Of a DNA stretch of 11,243 nucleotides, positions 7,399-11,243 are shown in pieces. The stretch's first letter is position 1, and every line of letters begins with the position of its first letter. The position numbers and the translations under genes are program-made. This DNA comes from Fidelibacterota bacterium (GTDB lineage: Bacteria; Fidelibacterota; UBA2242; B5-G15), in assembly GCA_003645825.1 (NCBI GenBank), contig QNCQ01000034.1, positions 1 to 11,243 on the forward strand, in the 5' to 3' direction. The notes beneath the pieces were generated by a model. That model made no database searches, was not told where the DNA came from, and saw nothing but the letters and a program-made list of their open reading frames with translations.

Positions 7399-7404
7399 AT
7401 TATA
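7399..7404 (-). promoter_or_regulatory. Possible -10 box for the large surface-protein gene
   Basis: The minus strand carries a perfect TATAAT about 33 bases upstream of the ATG at 7365, in an AT-rich stretch. No good -35 hexamer is seen at 16-18 bases, so this is only a plausible sigma-70 type site. Confidence 0.35.
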
Positions 7405-7433
7405 CATAAAAAAGTTAAATTACGATGTGACGT

Positions 7434-7458
7434 TTAGCACACGGGCTAAGCAATTGCT
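7434..7458. repeat. Small inverted repeats in the divergent intergenic region
   Basis: TTAGC (7434-7438) pairs with GCTAA (7445-7449) around six bases, and a perfect ten-base palindrome, AGCAATTGCT, follows at 7449-7458. They lie between the two divergent genes, upstream of the likely promoters. They could be an operator for a dimeric regulator, but the elements are short enough to be chance. Confidence 0.3.
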
Positions 7459-7526
7459 ACATAGAAAGGTAAGGTGTCTTTTAACATTAGGAAACTTTTC
7501 TTATTACGAGGACTGTGTTAAATTTT

Positions 7527-7555
7527 TTGTCAAAATAGTTAATAAAACCTTAAAT
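7527..7555 (+). promoter_or_regulatory. Possible sigma-70 type promoter of the nrnA-dcd-ispH-pdxST operon
   Basis: TTGTCA (7527-7532) and TTAAAT (7550-7555) are spaced by 17 bases, with the operon's first ATG 26 bases further on. The -35 is a good match and the -10 fits four of six consensus bases. The surrounding sequence is very AT-rich, so competing boxes cannot be excluded. Confidence 0.35.
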
Positions 7556-7581
7556 TAACTGTTTAGTTTTTTAGGTATTAT

Positions 7582-8595
7582 ATGAAACAGCTCGTACCGA
7601 AATATAAGTGGGATAGGGTAAAAAGGGCAATTGAGAATAGCAGAAAAATACTGATGACAACTCACATAAACCCTGACGGTGATGGTCTAGGTTGTGAAGC
7701 AGCAATGTATTATTTTCTTAAGAAACTGGGGAAGGATCCCGTAATTTATAACTCGAGCGATCTCCCACCGGAATACGAATTTCTGAATAGGGAAGGGATG
7801 TTTAAAAGGTATACCAAGCAGATGGGATCTTCAGTTTTCAAAGGTGTGGACCTTATAATGGTTTTCGATATAGGAACACCTGATAGACTCGGCTGTATCG
7901 GAGAGTATGTAAGTAAATCCAGCATCCTGAAGATATGTGTGGATCACCATCCTAACAAACATGGAAATTTCGATATTGAGATTGTTGATCCTGATGCCCC
8001 TTCAGTTACTTTTATGATATTCGATTTAATTAAGTGTATTGACTCTTCTTTGATAGATTATCCTATTGCAGAGGCACTTTATGTAGGTCTTTTAACGGAT
8101 ACAGGATCATTTCGATTTGAAAATACTACTATAGAAGCCCTGAAAATGGCAATAGAAATGCTCGAGCACGGAGTCAAGCCGGGGCAGGTGTATAGGCAGA
8201 TTTATGAGAATTTGAGACCCATACAAGCGAAGCTTCTGGGGTACGTTTTACAACATCTACACTATGAGCTTTCTGGAAAAGTTGCGTGGTTTTCTCTTAC
8301 CAGGGAAGAGATAAAATCTGAAGGGGCAAAACTTGAGGATGTTGACGGGTTTACAGACTTTGTGAGATCAATCAAGGATGTTGAAGTTTCTGTAATGTTC
8401 CTTGAACTTGATGATAAAAAGATAAAGGTTAATTTCAGGTCGAAAGGAAGAGTGGCAGTTAATGGCATTGCCCATAGGCATGGAGGTGGAGGACATCCTT
8501 ATGCAGCCGGGATGTTGCTACAAATGTCCATAAGCGAGGCTATAGGCCTGGTGTTAGAGGAAGTATTTGAACTGTTTGGTGAGAGGAGTATCTAA
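7582..8595 (+). CDS. nrnA: DHH/DHHA1 phosphoesterase, NrnA-type oligoribonuclease/pAp phosphatase
   Basis: This 337-residue protein carries the full DHH phosphoesterase signature. Motif I is THINPDGDGLG (27-37; His28, Asp32, Asp34), motif II VFDIGTPDRLG with Asp96, motif III VDHHP with Asp121-His122-His123, and motif IV LLTDTGSFRF with Asp173; these bind two Mn ions. The DHHA1 substrate domain ends with HRHGGGGHPYAAG (298-310), preceded by FRSKG (285-289). Length and layout match B. subtilis NrnA, which degrades RNA fragments of two to five bases and dephosphorylates 3'-phosphoadenosine 5'-phosphate. Close relatives hydrolyse c-di-AMP or pGpG, which cannot be excluded. The start has a modest TAGGT six bases upstream. 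It is first in a plus-strand run with dcd, with no bases between them. It should be cytoplasmic. Confidence 0.9.
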   Translation: MKQLVPKYKWDRVKRAIENSRKILMTTHINPDGDGLGCEAAMYYFLKKLGKDPVIYNSSDLPPEYEFLNREGMFKRYTKQMGSSVFKGVDLIMVFDIGTPDRLGCIGEYVSKSSILKICVDHHPNKHGNFDIEIVDPDAPSVTFMIFDLIKCIDSSLIDYPIAEALYVGLLTDTGSFRFENTTIEALKMAIEMLEHGVKPGQVYRQIYENLRPIQAKLLGYVLQHLHYELSGKVAWFSLTREEIKSEGAKLEDVDGFTDFVRSIKDVEVSVMFLELDDKKIKVNFRSKGRVAVNGIAHRHGGGGHPYAAGMLLQMSISEAIGLVLEEVFELFGERSI

Positions 8596-9150
8596 ATGTC
8601 TGTGAAGTCTGACGAGTGGATAATTGAGATGTCAAAAAGTTGCGGAATGATAAAACCTTTTGATGAATCTTTAGTATCTAAAGGAGTTATATCTTTTGGA
8701 GTTTCCTCATATGGTTACGATGTAAGACTGTCTGATGAATACAGGATTCCCCGGAAGATTAAAGGTGAAACGGTAGACCCAAAGGATAAAAATTCTATTG
8801 TTTTCGAAGATTTCAAAGGAAAGGAATGTATAATACCGCCAAATAGTTTCGTTTTGGGTAGAAGTTATGAATACTTTAGAATACCAAGGAAAATTATAGC
8901 TATGTGTTTTGGGAAATCGACTTACGCCAGATCCGGTGTGATGGTAAATGTCACCCCTCTCGAGCCAGAATGGGAAGGTTACATAACAATCTCTATTTCC
9001 AATACATCTCCTTTTCCCGTAAAGATTCACTCTTTTGAAGGTATCTGTCAGGTTCTCTTCGTGGAAGCGGAAAGAATGTGCTCCATTTCTTATGCTGATA
9101 GGAGAGGAAAATACCAAACCCAGCATGGGATAGTACCATCTAAGGTTTAA
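8596..9150 (+). CDS. dcd: dCTP deaminase family protein (catalytic Glu apparently replaced)
   Basis: The 184-residue protein follows the dCTP deaminase/dUTPase trimer fold end to end: FGVSSYGYDVRLS (34-46), VDPKD, IIPPNSFVLGRSYEYFRIPR (79-98), GKSTYARSGVMVNVTP (106-121), EPEWEGYITISISN (123-136), FEGICQVLF and SYADRRGKYQTQHG (165-178). Dcd converts dCTP to dUTP and so feeds thymidylate synthesis. Ser108 and Arg112 match the E. coli catalytic Ser111 and Arg115. The general-base Glu (E138 in E. coli, in a TLEFSN-like strand) aligns with Ser133 in TISISN; codon TCT at 8992-8994. Activity or specificity may therefore differ. The ATG directly follows the nrnA stop codon, with AGGAG (8583-8587) inside nrnA, so translation is probably coupled. 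Family assignment is firm; reaction less so. Confidence 0.88.
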   Translation: MSVKSDEWIIEMSKSCGMIKPFDESLVSKGVISFGVSSYGYDVRLSDEYRIPRKIKGETVDPKDKNSIVFEDFKGKECIIPPNSFVLGRSYEYFRIPRKIIAMCFGKSTYARSGVMVNVTPLEPEWEGYITISISNTSPFPVKIHSFEGICQVLFVEAERMCSISYADRRGKYQTQHGIVPSKV

Positions 9151-9986
9151 TGAAGTTAAAAATAGAAATAGCAAAGGAGTCCGGTTTTTGTCACGGTGTG
9201 AACCGTGCCGTAGAGATAGCAAAGAAAGTCGCACGGAAGTATGGCAAAGTCTTCATGCTGGGTGATATAGTTCATAATGAACATGTTGTAAAAGAGCTGG
9301 AATCCCTTGGAGTTAGGGCTGTCAGTTCGATCGAAGAGATAGACAAGGAGTTTCCGGTTCTTTTAAGGTCGCATGGGACACCTTCACAGATAGTAAAAAG
9401 ATTAAAAGAGAGAAAGTTAAAAGTAATAGATGCGACCTGTCCTCTCGTTGTAAATATTCACAACAAGGCGATGGAAATTTTACGGGAGGGAAGAGTACTT
9501 ATCATTGTGGGTGATAAAGGGCATGAGGAAGTGGAAGCAATAAAAAGTTTTGATGGGAAGAGTATAGTTATTTCCGGGGAGGAGGATATCGAGGCTGTCA
9601 GAAGTGTAAAAAAGGCTGGCATTGTTGTGCAATCCACCCAGTCAGTTGAGTATGTATCAAAGATAGTAGGGTTACTGGCAGCCAGAATAGATGATTTAAG
9701 ATTCGTAAATACTATATGCAGACCTACCAGAAACAGGCAGACACAGGTAAAGGAGCTTGCAGCATCGAAGGATGTTGTTTTGATAGTTGGATCAAGAGGA
9801 AGTGCGAATACCAGAAGACTGTTTGAAATTGCAAACAAGATAAATAAAAAAACATATCTAATCAGTAGCGCTGATGAATTAGAGAAAGGATGGTTTAAAG
9901 GAGTAAAGACGGTAGGGATTTCCTCTGGAGCTTCTACTCCGAAGTTTATTATTGATGAGATAGTAAGTAAAATTGAGAAAATATGA
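9150..9986 (+). CDS. ispH: 4-hydroxy-3-methylbut-2-enyl diphosphate reductase IspH
   Basis: IspH is the last enzyme of the MEP pathway, reducing HMBPP to isopentenyl and dimethylallyl diphosphate with an oxygen-sensitive [4Fe-4S] cluster. The three cluster cysteines are visible: Cys14 in GFCHGVNRA, Cys97 in DATCPLV and Cys190 in NTICRPTRNRQ. Substrate histidines are His43 (VHNEHVV), His75 (RSHGTP) and His125 in GHEEVE, where Glu127 matches the catalytic E. coli Glu126. Thr163 (QSTQS) and the serine/asparagine loop SANT (218-221) plus GASTP (260-264) complete the diphosphate pocket. At 278 residues it is a normal single-domain bacterial IspH without an S1 fusion. Its ATG shares one base with the dcd stop codon, and AAGG lies four bases upstream, so it is translated in the same operon. 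It is cytoplasmic and needs a reductant such as ferredoxin or flavodoxin. Confidence 0.95.
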   Translation: MKLKIEIAKESGFCHGVNRAVEIAKKVARKYGKVFMLGDIVHNEHVVKELESLGVRAVSSIEEIDKEFPVLLRSHGTPSQIVKRLKERKLKVIDATCPLVVNIHNKAMEILREGRVLIIVGDKGHEEVEAIKSFDGKSIVISGEEDIEAVRSVKKAGIVVQSTQSVEYVSKIVGLLAARIDDLRFVNTICRPTRNRQTQVKELAASKDVVLIVGSRGSANTRRLFEIANKINKKTYLISSADELEKGWFKGVKTVGISSGASTPKFIIDEIVSKIEKI

Positions 9987-10005
9987 TTAAATTTATTAGG
10001 GAAAA

Positions 10006-10014
10006 TGGGGAAGG
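10006..10014 (+). promoter_or_regulatory. Shine-Dalgarno deciding the pdxS start at 10020
   Basis: The purine run GGGGAAGGA-like at 10006-10014 lies five to seven bases before ATG 10020. It would be inside the gene if ATG 10005 were used. The start at 10020 also gives the normal PdxS length. Confidence 0.5.
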
Positions 10015-10019
10015 AAGCC

Positions 10020-10901
10020 ATGGAAAAAGGATCATTTGAGGTAAAAGTTGGCCTTGCTGAAATGTTGAAGGGTGGTGTAATAATGGATGTAACCACTCCA
10101 GAACAGGCTAAGATAGCTGAAAAGGCAGGAGCTGTGGCTGTAATGGCACTTGAGAGAATCCCGGCTGATATAAGAGCACATGGTGGTGTTGCTCGCATGT
10201 CTAGTGTTAAAATTATAAAAGCAATACAGGATGCTGTTTCTATTCCGGTGATGGCGAAATGTAGAATCGGGCATTTTGTTGAGGCACAGATATTGGAAGC
10301 TCTGGGGGTGGATTTTATAGACGAAAGTGAAGTATTGACACCTGCAGATGAGGAAAATCACATCTGGAAACATGATTTCAAAGTCCCATTTGTTTGTGGA
10401 TGTCGCAATCTCGGAGAAGCCTTAAGGAGAATTGGAGAAGGTGCAGCCATGATAAGAACAAAAGGGGAAGCTGGCACTGGTAATGTTGTAGAGGCAGTCA
10501 GACATATGAGACAGGTTCAATCTGAAATTAAAAAGTTAACAACTATGCGGGATGATGAGTTAATGGCTGAAGCTAAGAAGTTAGGGGCTCCATTTGAAAT
10601 TGTTAGACAGGTAGCGAGGGATGGGAAATTGCCTGTTCCCAACTTTGCTGCTGGAGGTATAGCTACACCTGCTGATGCAGCTTTAATGATGCAACTTGGA
10701 GCTGAGGCTGTTTTTGTAGGCTCGGGTATTTTTAAGTCCGAAGATCCCGAAGCGAGGGCAAGAGCGATAGTACTGGCCGTCACATATTACAACGATCCTG
10801 AAAAGCTCGCTGAAATTTCTGCTGATCTGGGCGAACCTATGAAGGGTATAGAATTGTCCGAAATACCTGAAGAAGAAAGACTTGCTACCCGTGGCTGGTA
10901 A
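10020..10901 (+). CDS. pdxS: Pyridoxal 5'-phosphate synthase subunit PdxS
   Basis: PdxS makes pyridoxal 5'-phosphate from ribose 5-phosphate, glyceraldehyde 3-phosphate and ammonia supplied by PdxT, forming a dodecamer of (beta/alpha)8 barrels. From the chosen start it has 293 residues, against 294 in B. subtilis. The signature parts are all present: GGVIMDV with Asp23, MALERIPADIR, VMAKCRIGH with the substrate Lys80, DESEVLTPADE, VPFVCGCRNLGEA, MIRTKGEAGTG with Lys148, NFAAGGIATPADAALMMQLG and FVGSGIFKS. An alternative ATG at 10005 would add five residues (MGKEA); 10020 is preferred because a purine-rich ribosome binding site precedes it and the length fits. It follows ispH by 33 bases and precedes pdxT by 21, so the two synthase subunits are co-expressed. 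It is cytoplasmic. This is the most conserved protein in the window. Confidence 0.97.
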   Translation: MEKGSFEVKVGLAEMLKGGVIMDVTTPEQAKIAEKAGAVAVMALERIPADIRAHGGVARMSSVKIIKAIQDAVSIPVMAKCRIGHFVEAQILEALGVDFIDESEVLTPADEENHIWKHDFKVPFVCGCRNLGEALRRIGEGAAMIRTKGEAGTGNVVEAVRHMRQVQSEIKKLTTMRDDELMAEAKKLGAPFEIVRQVARDGKLPVPNFAAGGIATPADAALMMQLGAEAVFVGSGIFKSEDPEARARAIVLAVTYYNDPEKLAEISADLGEPMKGIELSEIPEEERLATRGW

Positions 10902-10922
10902 GGGGCATGGAGCTTATCCGTT

Positions 10923-11243
10923 ATGAAGAAAAGAGAGTTTGTCATTGGGATACTCGGTTTTCAAGGGGCTTTTGAGAAACACAGGGAGGTTGTAGAAAAT
11001 CTCGGCTACGAGGTGAGAATCGTAAGGTATCTGTCTGAGCTAGACGCCATAGATGCCCTGATTATCCCAGGAGGTGAATCAACCACTATGACCAAAATTG
11101 CGGGGGAGATGGGGTATCTGTCTTTTCTGAAAGGTTTCGATAGGCCGGTATTTGGAACCTGCGCTGGGGCTATATTGTTGGGCAGAGTACTGGATGATGA
11201 TAGAGTGGAAAGTTTTGGGAGAGTTCCTGTAACTCTTAAGAGA
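10923..11243 (+). CDS. pdxT: Pyridoxal 5'-phosphate synthase glutaminase subunit PdxT, 3' truncated
   Basis: The frame runs from ATG 10923 to the window edge (107 codons, no stop), so about half of the usual 190-200 residues is seen. PdxT is a class I (triad) glutaminase that releases ammonia from glutamine and channels it into PdxS. Visible motifs are IGILGFQGAFEKH (8-20), LIIPGGESTTM (46-56), the loop that forms the oxyanion hole, and FGTCAGAILL (77-86) with the nucleophile Cys80. The His-Glu part of the triad would lie beyond the edge. An earlier ATG at 10907 is in another frame and soon stops. The ribosome binding site is weak (GGAG at 10909-10912, ten bases away), and expression probably relies on coupling to pdxS just upstream. 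Confidence 0.95.
   Translation, partial: MKKREFVIGILGFQGAFEKHREVVENLGYEVRIVRYLSELDAIDALIIPGGESTTMTKIAGEMGYLSFLKGFDRPVFGTCAGAILLGRVLDDDRVESFGRVPVTLKR

Noticed and set aside
8707..9234. 175-codon open frame antisense to dcd
   Set aside because: It lies entirely opposite conserved dcd/ispH codons, with no recognisable domain.
9795..9815. IspH loop SRGSANT suggesting loss of substrate-binding residues
   Set aside because: Ser218 and Asn220 still align with the E. coli binding Ser and Asn, and Thr in the last place is seen in other IspH proteins, so this is normal variation.
9458..10198. 246-codon open frame antisense to ispH and pdxS
   Set aside because: It is rich in Ser, Ile, Phe and Thr with no motif, spans the 3' end of one conserved gene and the 5' end of another, and is a reverse-frame shadow of their codon use.
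10907..10975. ATG 10907 as the pdxT start
   Set aside because: That frame stops after 22 codons and does not encode the PdxT motifs, which are in the frame of ATG 10923.

Overview
The window looks like chromosomal DNA of a Gram-negative-type bacterium. Base composition is moderately AT-rich. The evidence for an outer membrane is a beta-barrel tail ending in Phe at the left edge and a very large secreted protein with an FPNPFNP/FlgD-like (type IX secretion style) C-terminal module. That module is typical of the Bacteroidetes/Chlorobi/Fibrobacteres superphylum and of uncultured phyla such as Marinimicrobia, Cloacimonetes, KSB1, Zixibacteria and WOR-3. The placement is an inference from protein style; no rRNA marker is present.

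Left block (1-3284, plus strand): the 3' end of an outer-membrane beta-barrel gene, then a GT-B type glycosyltransferase and a GH130 family glycoside phosphorylase/hydrolase whose start overlaps the transferase stop codon by one base. After a 61-base gap comes a small exported thioredoxin-fold protein. Its signal peptide and its thioredoxin domain lie in two different frames, joined exactly at a dnaX-type A-AAA-AAG slippery heptamer followed by TAG. This is the most unusual feature of the window.

Middle block (3300-7365, minus strand): a 67-residue cysteine-rich protein (DUF6485 type) facing the thioredoxin gene tail to tail, a strong intrinsic terminator, and a 1252-residue secreted repeat protein. 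The large protein has a signal peptide, about eight carboxypeptidase-regulatory-like beta-sandwich repeats, a fibronectin III-like domain and a C-terminal sorting/FlgD-like module.

Right block (7582-11243, plus strand): a tightly packed housekeeping operon. It encodes a DHH/DHHA1 phosphoesterase (NrnA type, nano-RNA/pAp degradation), a dCTP deaminase family protein (with Ser where the catalytic Glu is expected), IspH (last step of the MEP isoprenoid pathway), and PdxS and PdxT (partial), the two subunits of the DXP-independent pyridoxal 5'-phosphate synthase. A 216-base divergent intergenic region (7366-7581) separates it from the large surface-protein gene and holds likely promoters for both directions plus small palindromes. 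No gene-free stretch exceeds 300 bases. I saw no tRNA, rRNA, CRISPR array or insertion sequence.
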